From Erinaceus europaeus (Eukaryota > Chordata > Mammalia > Eulipotyphla > Erinaceidae), in contig NC_080164.1 in the NCBI RefSeq assembly GCF_950295315.1, positions 12,183,659 to 12,247,658 on the forward strand: a stretch of 64,000 nucleotides of DNA, in the 5' to 3' direction. The notes below the pieces were generated by a model. The model ran no database searches and had not been told where the DNA came from. It saw only the letters and a program-made list of their open reading frames with translations. The translations under genes and the position numbers were made by a program. Numbering within the stretch: position 1 is the stretch's first letter; each line of letters begins with the position of its first letter. Shown in pieces: positions 1 to 12,441 of this stretch.

Positions 1-3000
1 CAGATCAACAAAGCAGAGAATCAACTAGGAAACAAGATAATTAAGTGAACAGATAGTCAGACTAGACCTCCTGGATATTTTCAGAGTTATTCACACCAAA
101 AAAAAGGAATACACCTTCTTTTCAAATCCACACGACACATCCTCAAAGATAGACCACATGTTAGGCCACAAAGACAGCATCAATAAATTCAAGAGCATTG
201 AAATAATCCCAAATATCTTCTCAGACTAGAGGGGAGTAAAACTAACATTTAACAACAAACATAAAATTATTAAAAGACACAGAATTTGAAAACTAAACAA
301 CATACTCCTTAAGAACCACTGGGTCAGAGAGTCATTCAAGCAAGAAATTCAAATGCTCCTGGAAACAAATGAAAATGAAGACACAACCTATCAAAATATT
401 TGGGACACAGCTAAAGCAGTACTGAGAGGGAAACTCGTAGCCATACAATCACATATTAAACAACAAGAAAACGCTCAAATAAATGACCTTACTGCACACC
501 TCAAGGATTTAGAGGAAGAGGAACAAAGGAACTCTAAAGCAACCTGAAGGATGGAAATTACTAAAATTAGAGCAGAAGTAAACAATATCCAAAATAAGAG
601 AACCATAGAAAAGATCAATGAAGCCAAATGTTGGTTCTTTGAAAGATTAAACAAAATTGACAAACCCCTAGCCAGAATCACTAAATGAAAAAGGGAGAAG
701 ATGATTCAAATTAATAGAATTGTAAATGATAGAAGAGATGTCACAACTGACACCACAGAAATCCAGAAAAACATGCAAAATTCTATGAAGAACCATGTCA
801 CGAAACTAGAGAATCTGGAAGAAATGAAGCAATTCCTAGAAATATATGTCTTTCCAAAACTGAACCAAGGAGAACTACAAATCCTAATTGCACCAATCAC
901 AGACAAAGAAATCGAAACCTTTATTAAGACGCTCCTCAACAACAAAAGTCCTGGACCAGATGGTTTCACAAATGAATTCTACAAAACCTTCAGGAAAAAG
1001 TTAGTACCCATATTTTCAAAACTTTTCCATAAGATCGAAGAAACAGGAACACTCCCTTCCACATTCTATGAAGCCAACATCACCCTGATACCAAAAGCAG
1101 AGAGGGACACAACAGAAAAGGAAAACTACAGACCAACATCTCTGATGAACATAGATGCTAAAATATTAAACAAAATCTTGGCCAACTGGATACAACAACA
1201 TATCAAAAAGATTGTTCATCATGACCAAGTGGGATTTATCCCAGGAATGCAAGGCTGGTTCAACATCCGTATGTCAATCAATGTCATTCACCACATCAAT
1301 AAAAGCAAAGCCAAAATCTACATGATTATCTCAATAGATGCAGAGAAAGCCTTTGACAAAATCCAACACCCACTCATGCTCAAAACCCCACAAGAAATGG
1401 TAATAGATGGGAAATTCCTCAAGATATTGGAATCCATATATAGCAAACTTACAGCCAACATCATACTCAATGGACAGAAGCTGAAAGCATTCCCCCTCAA
1501 ATCAGGGACTAGACAGGGCTGTCCACTATCACCATTACTCTTCAACATAGTATTGGAAGTCCTTGCCATAGCAATCAGGCAAGAGGAAGAAATCAAAGGA
1601 ACACAGATTGGAAAGGAAGAAGTCAAACATACACTATTTGCAGATGATATGATAGTATTCACAGAAAAACCTAAAGAATCCAGTAGAAAACTACTGGAAG
1701 TTATTAGGCCATATAGCAAGGTATCAGGCTACAAAATCAATGTACAAAAATCAGTGGCATATCTTTATGCAAACACTAAATCTGAAGAAGAAGACATCCA
1801 GAAATAACTCCCATTCACAAAACTGCATTGCAACAAAATCAATAAAATACCTAGGAGTAAGTTGACCAAAGAAATTAAAGACTTGTATACTGAAAATTAT
1901 GAGTCACTCTTCAAGGAAATTGAAACTGATACCAAGAAATGGAAAGACATCCCATGCTCATGGATCAGAAGAATAAATATCATCAAAATGAATATTCTCC
2001 CCAGAGCAATATACAAATTTAATGTGATACCCATCAAAGTTCCACCAAGCTTCTTTAAGAGAATAAAACAAAAACTACAATCATTTATTTGCAACCAGAA
2101 ATCACCTAGAATTGCCAAAATCATCTGAGGAAAAGAAACAGAAATGAAGGCATCACACTCCCAGACCTCAAACTTTATTACAAAGCCATCATCATCAAAG
2201 TAGCCTGGTACTGGAACAAAAATAGGCACACAGACCAGTGGAACAGAATTGAAAGCCCCAAACTAAACCCCTGCTCCTATGGACATCTAATCTTTGATAA
2301 GGGGGCCCGAAGTATTAAATGGAAGAAGGAGGCTCTTTTCAATAAATGATGCTGGGAAAAATGTGTTGAAACATGCAGAAGAATGAAACTGAACCACTTT
2401 ATCTCATCAGAAACAAAAATCAACTCCAAATGAATTAAAGACCTGGATGTTAGACCAGAAACAATCAAATACTTAGAAGAAAATATTGTAAAACACTTTC
2501 TCACCTAAACCTCAAGGACATCTTTGATGAAACAAACCCAATTGCAAGTAAGACTAAAGCAAAACCTAACAAATTGGTTTATATATTAAATTGAAAAGCT
2601 TCAGCACAGCCAAAGAAACTACCACACAAAGAGACACCTCACAGAATGGGAGATAATCTTCACTTGCCATATATCAGACAAGAGACTAATCAACAAAATA
2701 TACAAAGAGCTCAGCAAACTTAGCACCAATAAAGGAAATGACCCCATCCAAAAATGGGCAGAGGATATGAACAGAACATTCACTACAGAGGAGATCCAAA
2801 AGACTAATAAACATATGAAAAACTGCTCCAGGTCGCTGATTGTCAGAGAAATGCAAATAAAAACAACACTAAGATACCACCTCACTCCTGTGAGAATGGC
2901 ATACATCAAAAACGATAGCAGCAACAAATGCTGGAGAGGCTGCGGGGACAGAGGAAGCCTTTTGCACTGCTAGTGGGAATGTAAATTGGTCCAGCCTCTG

Positions 3001-3369
3001 TGGAGAGCAGTCTGGAAAACTCTCACAAGGCTAGACATCGACCTTCCACATGACCCAGTAATTCCTCTCCTGGGGATATACCCCAAGGACTCCATAAACC
3101 CCAACCAAAAAGATGTATGTACTCCTATGTTCATAGAAGCACAATTCATAGTAGCTAAAACTTGGAATCAACCCAGGTGCCCAACAACAGATGAGTGGCT
3201 GAGAAAGCTGTGGTATATATACACAATGGAATACTATGCAGCTACTGAGAACAATGAACTCAACTTCTCTGACCCATCTTGGTCAGAGCTAGAAGGAATT
3301 ATGTTAAGTGAGCTAAGTCAGAAAGATAAAGATGCGTATGGGATGATCCCACTCATCAACAGAAGTTGA
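1..3369 (+). pseudogene. L1 ORF2 (endonuclease/reverse transcriptase), decayed
   Basis: ORF2p nicks target DNA and reverse-transcribes L1 RNA at the nick. The longest open block (701-1807, 368 codons) holds the fingers and palm of the RT, with [11 protein letters not shown] and the catalytic FADD box at about 1637-1648, both aspartates kept. Upstream, 1-700 encodes the end of the endonuclease and the linker, with in-frame stops at 545-547 and 686-688. The same frame continues to a stop at 1805-1807, then 1862-2128. Between 2128 and 2767 the reading frame shifts, and the C-terminal region continues in another frame (2767-2973, stop, 2986-3369), ending at the usual ORF2 stop. It cannot make a full protein, although the RT core looks undamaged. 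The first part of the endonuclease lies outside the window. Confidence 0.93.
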
Positions 3370-4602
3370 TTAAGAAGATCTGAAAGGGAAACTAAAAGCA
3401 GGACCTGATCAAATTGTAAGTAGGGCACCAAAGTAAAAACCCTGTTGTGAGGGGGAGGGTGGACATGCAGCTTCCTGGGCCTGCCAGGGTTGGGGGGGGT
3501 AGGGTAGGGGTGGGGGAGTGAGTGGGTGGGATGGGACACAATCTTTTGGTGGTGGGAATGGTGTTTATGTACACACCTATTAAATTGTAGTCATATAAAT
3601 CACTATTTAATTAATATGAGAGGGGGAAAATTGATTGCATGTCTAACAAAGGGACTTTTCAAAGTTAACCCAATTACCAATTAATGTGATGATAACAGTA
3701 ACTATCCATTGTCTTCTGGAACCCTAAGACAGCAGGAACCTCACATTTCCACTATAGAGCCTAAATTTCGCCCAGTCCTGGGACCCTAGGATAGGGCCCA
3801 CTTTCCCATATTCTTCTCCCAATTCTTATCAAATAATATTGCATCCGCTGATCACAACTTAATAAACACAATGAGTGCCACCCCAGCATGCTTCATTTCA
3901 GACTATGTCCAGAGACTTCAGGTGTGTAATGACAACCCTTCAGTTTCATCACTTGGGTGAGACCTTTCCGGTCATAGTATTCTCTAACTCCATCCCAGGT
4001 AGTTCACTTCCTAATAAAGTCCCAAAACCTAGATATAGACCAGGTTCCAGGAGATAGAGCATATGTCCACAAGTAACCATAAACCAGGGCAAATATATAC
4101 CTGAAAGCAGTAGTACACTAGAGTTTGCAGTGAGTACCCCCCAACACTTTATCTCCACTATTCCATCCTCTGGGTCCATGATTCTTCAACAATTTGTTTG
4201 GCTTTGTATCTTAACTCTCTTTTCAGCCCCCAGGTTCCAGATGCCATCAGAATGCCAGCCAGGCTTCCCTGTACTGAAGACCCCACCAATGAGTCCTGGA
4301 GCTCCCCTTCCCCAGAGACTCACACTACTAGGGAAAGAGAGAGGCAGACTGGGAGTGTGGATCAACCAATCAACGCCCATGTTCAGCGGGGAAGAACTTA
4401 CAGAATCCAGACATTCCACCTTTTGCAACCCACAAGGACCCTGGGTCCATGCTCCCAGAGGGATAGAAATGGGTAAGCTAGTGGGGAGAGGACTGGAATT
4501 AGAGATTGGGTGGTGGGAATTTTGTGGAGTAGCCCCCATCCTAATATTTTGTTAATGTCTCTTTTCTTAAATAAAATAAATAAGTAAATAAAATAAAATA
4601 AA
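3370..4602 (+). other. L1 3' UTR (long, two-part)
   Basis: This follows the ORF2 stop. It contains a G-rich stretch at 3448-3520, a GGTGGTGGGAATGGTG motif near 3548, and a further kilobase ending in the A-rich tail. The first about 230 bases correspond to the place where another L1 copy (48680-48840) ends in poly(A). The last about 400 bases correspond to the L1 3' fragments found elsewhere in the window (5428, 25698, 41342, 56080). Confidence 0.85.
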
Positions 4603-4959
4603 AATATACCTAAAATTGTAAAAAATTAACTTTATGACTTATATTTAAATTGTACTTTTCATAAAATAATAGAAATAACAATCTGAATTGTGGACTGCAG
4701 TGTTTTCCTCCTGCTTTGACAACTGTTTATACATTTGGAGGAGAATAATATAAATAAAGCTGTATGTTTTGAATAAAATCGAGGGGACATTTTTCACAGT
4801 AACACTGGTGTCAGAAGCTGACATACATTGTTGTTTAAACTTCAAATACACAATCAAGATTCCTCTTTAATATCCATATATTTTGATTCAAAACCTAACA
4901 ACTAATAATGTGCCCTAGATTTGAGACTGTTGAGAAGTATCAGTGTATACAATTTTTTG
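4603..4959. other. Short unique A+T-rich stretch
   Basis: No repeat or coding signal was recognised between the L1 tail and the next SINE. The open frames here are short and have no family resemblance. Confidence 0.6.
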
Positions 4960-5233
4960 TAATATTTATTTTATTTATTCCCCTTTGTTGCCCTAGTTGT
5001 TTTATTGTTGTAGTTATTATTGTTGTCATTATTTTTGTTGGATAGGACAGAGAGAAATGGAGAGAGGAGGGGAAGACAGAGAGGGTGAGAGAAAGACACC
5101 TGCAGACCTGCTTCACCGCTTGTGAAGCGACTCCCCTGCAGGTGGAGAGCCAGGGCTTGAACCAGCGTCCTTACACTGGTCCTTGTGCTTTGAGCCACCT
5201 ACGCTTAACCCACTGTGCTACAGCCCGACTCCC
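4960..5233 (-). repeat. SINE A (ERI type), near full length
   Basis: Read on the minus strand it starts GGGAGTCGGGCTGTAGCA, has box A (TAGC.CAG..GG), a box B-like GGTTCAAGCC, the CCACCTGCAGGGGAGTCGCT block, the pyrimidine-rich CTCTCTGT stretch, the CAACAATAA linker and an AAATAAAATAAA tail. The flanks carry loosely matching ACAATT/T-rich target copies. Confidence 0.93.
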
Positions 5234-5427
5234 TACAATTGTTTTTAGAAGAGTTTTTAGCAAGAGAAAAGATGGATCAGCACACCTCTGATAACTGCCT
5301 ATGTAATGAAGTAAACTGCAGCCACATTGTCAAACATTACTCAATTCTATCTGAAAATCTGATTTCAGAAATATATTAGAAATAAAATTAAACACCCATA
5401 AGATAAGTTTATGTAAAAAAAATGCTT

Positions 5428-5785
5428 TTCAGCCAACAAGTTGCAGATGACTTCAACCTGACTTCCCTGGGCAGATCACCTTACAAATGTGTCCTGGAAC
5501 CACAACTCTCCAGAGCCCTGCCCCACTAGGGAAAGAGAGAAACAGGCTGGGAGTGTGGATTGGCCTCCCAATGCCCATGTCTAAAGGAGAAGCAATAACA
5601 GAAACCAGACCTTCCACATTCTGCACCCCTTAATATCCTAAGTCCATGCTCCCAGAAGGATAAAGATTAGGAAAGCTTCCAATGGAAGGGGTAGAATGTG
5701 GAACTCTGATGGTGGGAACTATGTGGTATTTCACTCCTCTTACCCTACGATCTTATCAATCATTATTAAATCAATAAAAAAATGA
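5428..5785 (+). mobile_element. L1 3' UTR fragment, 5'-truncated
   Basis: It aligns by eye with the distal L1 3' UTR of 4230-4600: CCAGGGAAG-type, CCCCACTAGGGAAAGAGAGA, GGGAGTGTGGAT, CCATGCTCCCAGA and GGTGGGAA motifs in the same order. It ends at a short A-rich tail (AATCAATAAAAAAATG). Confidence 0.85.
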
Positions 5786-5924
5786 AGAAGCAAAACCAAA
5801 AACTTTTATACACACAACTGATGGTGATGCCTTACATAATATCTAGATAGTTTCCTTTCTTTTCTTTTTTTTTTTGTTTGTTACCTTTGTGCTACTGCTA
5901 GGTATTTTTTTTATTTTTTATTAT

Positions 5925-6207
5925 TTTAATATTTATTTATTTCCTTTTGTTGCCCTTGTTGTGTTATTGTTGTAGTGATTATTATTGTTGTTGATGATGC
6001 TATTGTTATTAGATAGGACAGAGAGAAATGGAGAGAGGAAGGGAAGACAGAGAGTGGGAGAGAAAGACAGACATCTGCAGACTTGCTTTACCACCTGTGA
6101 ACCTACTCCCCTGCAGGTGGGGAGCTGGGGGTCGAACAGGGATCCTTAGCTGGTCCTTGTGCTTCATGCCATATGTGCTTAACCTGCTGAGCTACCACCC
6201 AACTCCC
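5925..6207 (-). repeat. SINE A (ERI type)
   Basis: It is in the minus orientation: the A-rich tail reads as ATATTTATTTATTTCC at 5930, and the tRNA-like head ends near 6207. The flanks show GGTATTTT-type direct repeats (about 5900 and 6208). It is diverged, with several box B substitutions. Confidence 0.92.
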
Positions 6208-8040
6208 TGGTATTTTATTTTTATGATTGCAGAAATCAGGAGGTTTTTTTCAAGAAATATATTCCAGTAGTGCAAATCTGAAACAACTGATTATCTCATA
6301 GGACTAACTACAAATGTCTATGTGAGGTGCAGTCATTTGGAAAGACATAGTTTTACTAATTTTTTTATGATTTTAAAGAGGCCAAATCAGTGTTGGGCAG
6401 CAGTCTGTATTTGTCTTCATCTGTACATGAGGAATACAATCTTCCTCCCATCTGAAACTTGAAAGTGAGAATATATCAGTCTTTTTCACTAAGTCTGGCC
6501 TTCTCTAGAGCATCATATCCAACTCAATATTTAACAGGAATTGATGACTCTTAAACTAGAATGGCCAGAGTTATGAGAGGCTGCCATGTGGAACTACAGA
6601 CTAGTCATGCAAACAAAAGTATCTATTCTGATTTTTCTTTAAAAGCAGTCTCATAATCAGAGCCATTATAAAATGGACCCCATTTTCCAGGGCACCGCTA
6701 CCTTTCTTTCACAAAACCAACCAGAGAGCATCAGACCAGACTGAGCCCACTGGATCACAAAGACATAAGCTAAGATCTATCCACTGTCTCTTCAAATCTA
6801 CAGAATGCTGAGACATGGATACCAAGTTTGGGTTTTTCCAGGATTAAGAATCTTTCTCCAGGATTAAGAATCTTTCTCCGTTATGAGGATTCCTTCTCCA
6901 TTAATAAAACATGGAAAAAATATCAAAGAAAAAAAGGGGATGGGAATGAATTGCAGAGCTACTTTCAAAACTCAGCATGCTCTGAGACTATTTCAGCACA
7001 TGTACACAGAAACAGCTTGCCAAATGATTTTACAATAGTATTACAAAATATTTTTCTCAATGAAAAATCTTATGGTTAGCAACCTCAGAAAATCCTGTTG
7101 GGATATGTATTCAAACCTGTCTTCAGAAACTACTTAATATGTCGATAATTACTTATGAGTCGATTTAATGTCTGGTTTTGAATTGCTTTTTCTGTGATTC
7201 ACAAAAATGTACATGTATGCCAGATGGCTGTGCATAAGATGAGAATAATTTAGTGCTTTTGCTTAACAAAGTACTGTAACTTGGCTTACTGTGAGAAGGA
7301 GATTTTATTTTTAGAATGGCAACCTTCACATCGAAAAGTGAATGGTTCTATGAACTTATGTAAGTGTTTATACCTATATGCATGTAGCTACAAAGGGAAT
7401 TTTCACGGATCTATCTTATTTGTGTATTGCAATCTCTGTGTTCACCAACAAAAACTAGCGGGCACAGACTTTGCAAGTGAATTTTCATTGTGAAGGGTTT
7501 ATTTATTTCAGAATCGGGATGAAAAGATGGATCTGACAGAAGAGATTGAAAAGCATTTGCAAAACCAACATGACTATTAACCAAAGACAAGGCGGTGAAT
7601 GCAGGAGGGAAAACACAGTGGAGCCTCTGAAGTGGGATGATGTGGAGGGCACATAGTTGGTAGTAATATGAAACCTGAGGTTACACGGCATGGATTCACT
7701 AAGTAATTACGAGTTCATGCACCTAAACATACAATTTTGCTTACTCTATATCAGTTACAAATTGAAAATAATAGAAACAATTTTAATAAAATAAACAGGG
7801 CACTATTAAAAACACAGGACCAAAACAGGAGACAGAGCTAATTTGTTCTTTATTATTATTTTCTGTGGAAGCTATTAGCCAAAATTGTATATTTAGCTAC
7901 AATGTAACCATGTCTACATAAATCCCAGCTGGAGTAGGAAAATGCGTTCCAAGTATTCCATTCTACCAATGCACTGCCAAATCCTGCCTCCTAGTTGCTC
8001 ATTTCATTAAATAATAATAATAAATAATGATTGAAATAGC
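6208..8040. other. Unique intergenic DNA, no gene seen
   Basis: No recognisable repeat, exon or RNA gene. A 21-base unit (TTTCTCCAGGATTAAGAATC and relatives) is tandemly repeated two to three times at about 6834-6895. The open frames of 60-83 codons have no family features. Confidence 0.55.
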
Positions 8041-8065
8041 TAACTTCCTTTTAAATTCTTTTGTT

Positions 8066-8266
8066 ATGCTTATTTATTTATTGGATAGAAACAGGCAGAA
8101 ATTGAGAGGGAAGGGAGTGGTAGACAGCAGGAGTGACAGAAAGACATTTGCAACCCTGCTTCACCACTCCGGAAGCTTTCCCCCTGCAGGTGGGGACTGG
8201 GGACTTGAACCCCTGTCCTTGTGTACTGTAACATGTGCTCAACCAGACACACCACCACAAGGTCCT
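8066..8266 (-). repeat. SINE B (short ERI-like)
   Basis: In the minus orientation, TTATTTATTGGATAGAAACAG marks the tail side. It has the core CCCCTGCAGGTGGGGACTGG block, a box B relative GACTTGAACCC, and the ACATGTGCTCAACC head near 8236. Confidence 0.9.
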
Positions 8267-9694
8267 GAGAGCTATGCTGTCTTTGGAACTTTTCATGGAG
8301 ACCCACAGGTTTTCTCTGAAAAATGACTCATCTCATTAAAAAACTGCAAAAGCTAAAGTCAGCTATCTTGCTATATGCCAGGCAAATTAACCAGCCCTGT
8401 TTTATGCTCTGCTATACAACTACCTTAAGTTTTTGCTGTCAGTCAGTGAGCATCTACCATTGCAGTCCATACCAGATCATTTTGCTCTCCTCTCCTGTTT
8501 GTATTCAAGTATTTCTTAATTACAAAAAAAAAAAATTAAAAAAAACTTGAATTCTTGCATTCTGTCGACAAACCTCAAAGACATCTGTTATTTTCCAGGT
8601 CTCTCTGTCTGCCAAAGAACAGCTTTTGCTGCGTTGCTGAAAGGGAGTCTGAAGTTCTGTGTCCTTAGCTCTCCTCCACTGAACCCAGCCCTAAGTTAAC
8701 TTCTCTTTCATCATGTAGTCTGGAACATACTGCTAATCATTTTTGGATTCTCAGCCAACATAAAAGTGTACATTCCACTAATCTTTTAGCCAGGGCTGGG
8801 TCAAGAAATAGTGTGTTGTTTGTTACTTGTTGAATTAAGGGCCATAGTAATGATTGGGTTCCAAATATGGCTTAATCTATTCAACCTGACAGATATAGGA
8901 TGGTGAGGACATCCTGTGGCTCCAAAGGCCCGTTTATAAAATGCTAAGGATAGCATGGGAATACACTCTGTGCATTAAACTATCCTTGGACACCTAATAT
9001 TCTAGAATCACAATAGAATTAATGCATAGGTATACCAATACCTATTTGACATTTGAACTCATAATGCATAATATAAATTTTCTCTGCAGCTGCAAGATGA
9101 GTTTTTGTCTTTTGTGCTTAATGAATTTGTTTGAAAGGAATAAAGGAATATTTGCTTCACAGATTGGTGTCTGCCTTTTCTGTTGTTAGTCTCCATTTGT
9201 GTACATAATGCTAAAGGGTATTTCAGGCAAGAATCTTGCAAATTCCCAAGCCAAACCACCTTCTTTTAAGTCCCTTAAAACATAATTAATCTGTAGACTT
9301 CTGTGCTAGTTGAACTCCATTGATTTTTTTTTTTCTTCTGCCCCCTTGTCCCACTTGTCTCTTGATAGCTTGAAAGTGGTCTTGGGAAACTTCCTTCGCA
9401 TTCTAGCAGCAAGGCTAGGGTATAAGCCAAGCAAGCGTGTCTGTTTTTGTGTACTTAAATATATAACTGTGCTTGCTTCAATCAAGACTCATTTTCAGTA
9501 TCGTGGCCAGAAGAAGCATTAAACGAGTTTTCTCCAATATGAGCAATAAGCTGTAGCAGGCATTTCTTTAAAAGATGTTTTATTCTGTGATGCTTATGGA
9601 GTGCAATATAAAATGAATCAAGAGTACAAGTTTCACTAGGAATCCACAGTATTATCTCACCATTTGAGCTCTTTCTCCTTGTTTTCTGTCACAT
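8267..9694. other. Unique intergenic DNA, no gene seen
   Basis: An A-run follows 8522. Nothing else was recognised: no SINE core, no L1 motif, no convincing open frame. Confidence 0.5.
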
Positions 9695-9710
9695 TAAATA
9701 TCTTCATTGT

Positions 9711-10459
9711 CGGGAGTCGGGCTGTAGTACAGCGGGTTAAGCGCAGGTGGCGCAAAGCACAAGGACCAGCATAAAGATACTGGTTTGAGCCCTGGCTCCC
9801 CACCTGCAGGGGAGTTGCTTCACAAGTGGTGAAGAAGGTCTGCAGGTGTCTATCTTTCTCTCCCCCTCTCTGTTTTCCCCTCCTCTCTCCATTTCTCTCT
9901 GTCCTATCCAACAACAAGGACAACAATAACTACAACAATAAAACAACAAGGGCAACAAAAGGGAATAAATAAATAAAATAAATATTTAAACAAAAATTGT
10001 TGGGTAGTTGCCATCTCCCCCTGGCTTCTTCTTATCCATATGCCTATATAGGGATTTACTGATCCAAAGGTTTGGTCTATTTACATAAATCACTTTTACA
10101 TAAAGCACTCCAGGGCATTGGTGGTTCAGTTATAGGATTCTCGCCTGTTCCGCCCCCTCCTTGTCACACTCTGATTTTCACCAGTCACTTTTCTCTCCAC
10201 CCTCTCTATATCACATCCTGTTTCCACCCTACTTGGAGAGTATAAAAACAGCTGCTCTTCTGATTAAAGACACTTGGAAATTGCTTTCCGGCTCCGAGAG
10301 TTCCAGAGTGTATCTCCTGCGGAAGTTGGTGCAGCACGAGTTCCTGATCCCTCTCCCACACAGCAGCCTAGATCAGCTCCAGTTGAGTTCTCTCCAACCC
10401 AGAGAGCACTAGCTCGGGAAGAAGTACCCTCAGGCTATCCCGGCAAAAAATAAATAAAA
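9711..10459 (+). repeat. SINE A (ERI type) whose tail is split by a solo LTR
   Basis: The SINE head starts at 9711 and its A-rich tail at about 9962. The 16-base direct repeat TAAATATCTTCATTGT at 9695-9710 and 10460-10475 marks the target duplication, so the true 3' end of the SINE is at about 10459. The stretch from 9998 to 10445 inside the tail is a separate LTR with its own 6-bp duplication. Confidence 0.9.
9998..10445 (+). mobile_element. Solo LTR (family X) inserted in the SINE tail
   Basis: It begins TGTTGGG and ends CCGGCA (TG...CA) and is flanked by the perfect 6-bp duplication AAAAAT at 9992-9997 and 10446-10451, as expected for a retroviral integrase product. Offset 118 starts a near-exact copy of the 5' half of tRNA-Gly(GCC) (10115-10148). 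A TATA-like GTATAAAAAC lies near 10240. The U3 half (about 10080-10235) aligns with the LTR at 29122-29544; the rest does not. No internal retroviral sequence is adjacent, so this is a solo LTR made by LTR-LTR recombination. Confidence 0.8.
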
Positions 10460-10567
10460 TAAATATCTTCATTGTAGCTTTGGTTGCACCTGATTATAAG
10501 TTTAGGTGATTACAGCATTGTTTCAAACAAAGTTCTTCACTGAAAGAAAAATAAATAAATAAAAGGA

Positions 10568-10909
10568 AGCTGGGCAGTAGCACAGCGGGTTAAGCACACA
10601 TGGCACAAAATTCAGGCACCAGGGTAAGGATCCCATCTTGGTCTGAGGCCTGCCACCCCACCTGCAGGGGAGTCGCTTCACAAGTGATGAAGCAGATATG
10701 CAGGTATCTATCATTCTCTCCCCCTCTATGTCTCCCTCTCCTCGATTTCTTTCTGTCTTATCCAACAACAACAACAGCTATGACAACAATAACAACTACA
10801 ACAAGCACAACAAGGGCAACAAAATGGGAAAAATGGCCTCCAGGAGCTGTGGATTCATAGTGCAGGCACTGAGCCCCAGCAATAACACTGGAGCAAAAAA
10901 AAAAAAAAT
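10568..10909 (+). repeat. SINE A, long variant with extra 3' module
   Basis: The head GCTGGGCAGTAGCACAGCGG is followed by the usual body. After the CAACAA linker comes an extra block, CCTCCAGGAGCTGTGGATTC ... GCACTGAGCCCCAGCAATAA, before a poly(A) run at 10895. The same extra module occurs in the copies at 13316, 14075, 19550, 20005 and 38281. Confidence 0.92.
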
Positions 10910-12120
10910 CACTGTTTCACAATGAAGTTCAAAGACTGCATTTTCAACCCAAGATTGTCATTTCATATTCAGATCTCTTTTAAGAGTCGATGGTGTTGGC
11001 AGCTTAAAATTAAACAAAAAAAAAAACTAAAGCCTATTTTTTCAGGCACTAGCACTATTAAAATATAAATTCTTCTGGGTAATTTCATTAATTCTTCCCT
11101 TGTGAAAACACTTGGCACATTTTCACTAAAATTATATTTTCCTTAAGTATTCACCCTGGAGGAAGAAAGGGAGGGGAGAAGAAAAGAAGATGGTGGTGTC
11201 TGTCTTACTAGAAAAGTCCAAGTGATAGAAAAAGACATAAATTTCCATATGCCATACATACTGCTGTCGCATGATGTTAATGGCAAGAGATGATGTTTTC
11301 AGTCATTCTAGTCAACACATTCTTCTTTTTATGACCTAATCTTCATCTGAACCAGAAGTGTATTTTTAGCCAACTCTCTGGAACCATGTCATTGATTTAT
11401 GGCTATAAGGTGAAGGACTTCATGAATTTCTCCCTGACCTCCATCTGTCATTTCCTCTGTCATCTCTATTTTAAGAAATATCAAACAAATTGTCCTAATG
11501 GAACACATTATCACCTTGATATATCACACAGGAAGAACCCTTCAGCTTTCTTAACACACCCTTACAGAAAATTAGCTCTGCCTTGCCATAAGACAATTTT
11601 CTCTCTATTCTTTATTATTTTATACTGATGGTGAAATACATTACTCAAATCCTTATTCTGAATATTCGGACATCACTTCAAGTCCTCTGGAAGTTGGGGC
11701 AATCAAAAGTGATTCTTCCTCCACCTGAGAATCCCTGGGGAGATGACTTCACCAGGCCTGCTGGCCAAATCATTAGACTGACTGTTGACTTTCCTTTGCT
11801 TCACAGGATTCCTCTTTCTAACAGATTGACCAGTTAAGTCTTTGATAAACATCACACCTGCTATGCCTGAAGTCTCACTCAAAAACGGGGGGGGGGGGGG
11901 GCAGGAGAGCAATACGTTGGACAAATAATTATTAAGGAAACACACGTAAAAACTGTAAAGAGTTACCATACTGCAACTATTAAAACCTTATTATGAAACA
12001 ACAGAAAATTACAAGTGTTGGTGGATAGAGTTGGAGATCATCTTACAGTTGGTATTTTTACTTCTACCCTACCCCTCAAAAGAACAGCTGATGAAAGGAA
12101 CCTTATTCAAATAAGGCATG
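10910..12120. other. Unique intergenic DNA, no gene seen
   Basis: It contains a 15-base G run at 11887-11901 and A+T-rich DNA. No repeat family or exon was recognised. Confidence 0.5.
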
Positions 12121-12136
12121 TTAAGATTGACTTTCA

Positions 12137-12430
12137 GGGAGTCAGGCTGCAGCGCAGCTGGTTGAGCGCAGGTGGCTCAAAGCACAAGGACCGGCATAAA
12201 GATCCCGGTTCGAACTCCGGCTCCCCACCTGCAGGGGAGCAGCTTCACAGGCGGTGAAGCAGGTCTGCAGGTATCTATCTTTCTCTCCTCCTCTCTGTCT
12301 TCCCCTCCTCTCTCCATTTCTCTCTGTCCTATCCAACAATGACGACAACAACAATAATAACTACAACAATAAAACAACAAGGGCAACAAAAGAGAATAAA
12401 TAAAATAAAATAAATATTAAAAAAAAATAT
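12137..12430 (+). repeat. SINE A (ERI type), full length, first of a tandem pair
   Basis: Complete head (GGGAGTCAGGCTGCAGCGCAG), box B GGTTCGAACTC, linker and an (AAATA)n/A8 tail. It is preceded by AAGATTGACTTTCA (12123-12136) and followed by ATTGACTTTCA (12431-12441). Confidence 0.94.
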
Positions 12431-12441
12431 ATTGACTTTCA

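Larger units (their letters stand above)
1..4602 (+). mobile_element. L1 LINE, 3' portion (ORF2 from the endonuclease domain to the 3' tail)
   Basis: The element enters from the left edge inside the ORF2 endonuclease domain and runs through reverse transcriptase and the C-terminal region to a long 3' UTR, ending near 4602 in an A-rich AAATAAAATAAA-type tail. The whole length aligns by eye with the minus-strand L1 at 32009-38128, including the distal 3' UTR, so both belong to the same hedgehog-type L1 lineage. The 5' end is outside the window, so its TSD cannot be tested. Confidence 0.95.

Noticed and set aside
701..1807. Active L1 reverse transcriptase
   Set aside because: The RT block is open with FADD intact, but stops upstream and a frameshift downstream prevent a full ORF2 product.
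9711..10459. A single composite SINE-LTR retroposon of 749 bp between one TSD pair
   Set aside because: The inner LTR part has its own TG...CA ends and a 6-bp AAAAAT duplication, so a nested insertion explains it better.
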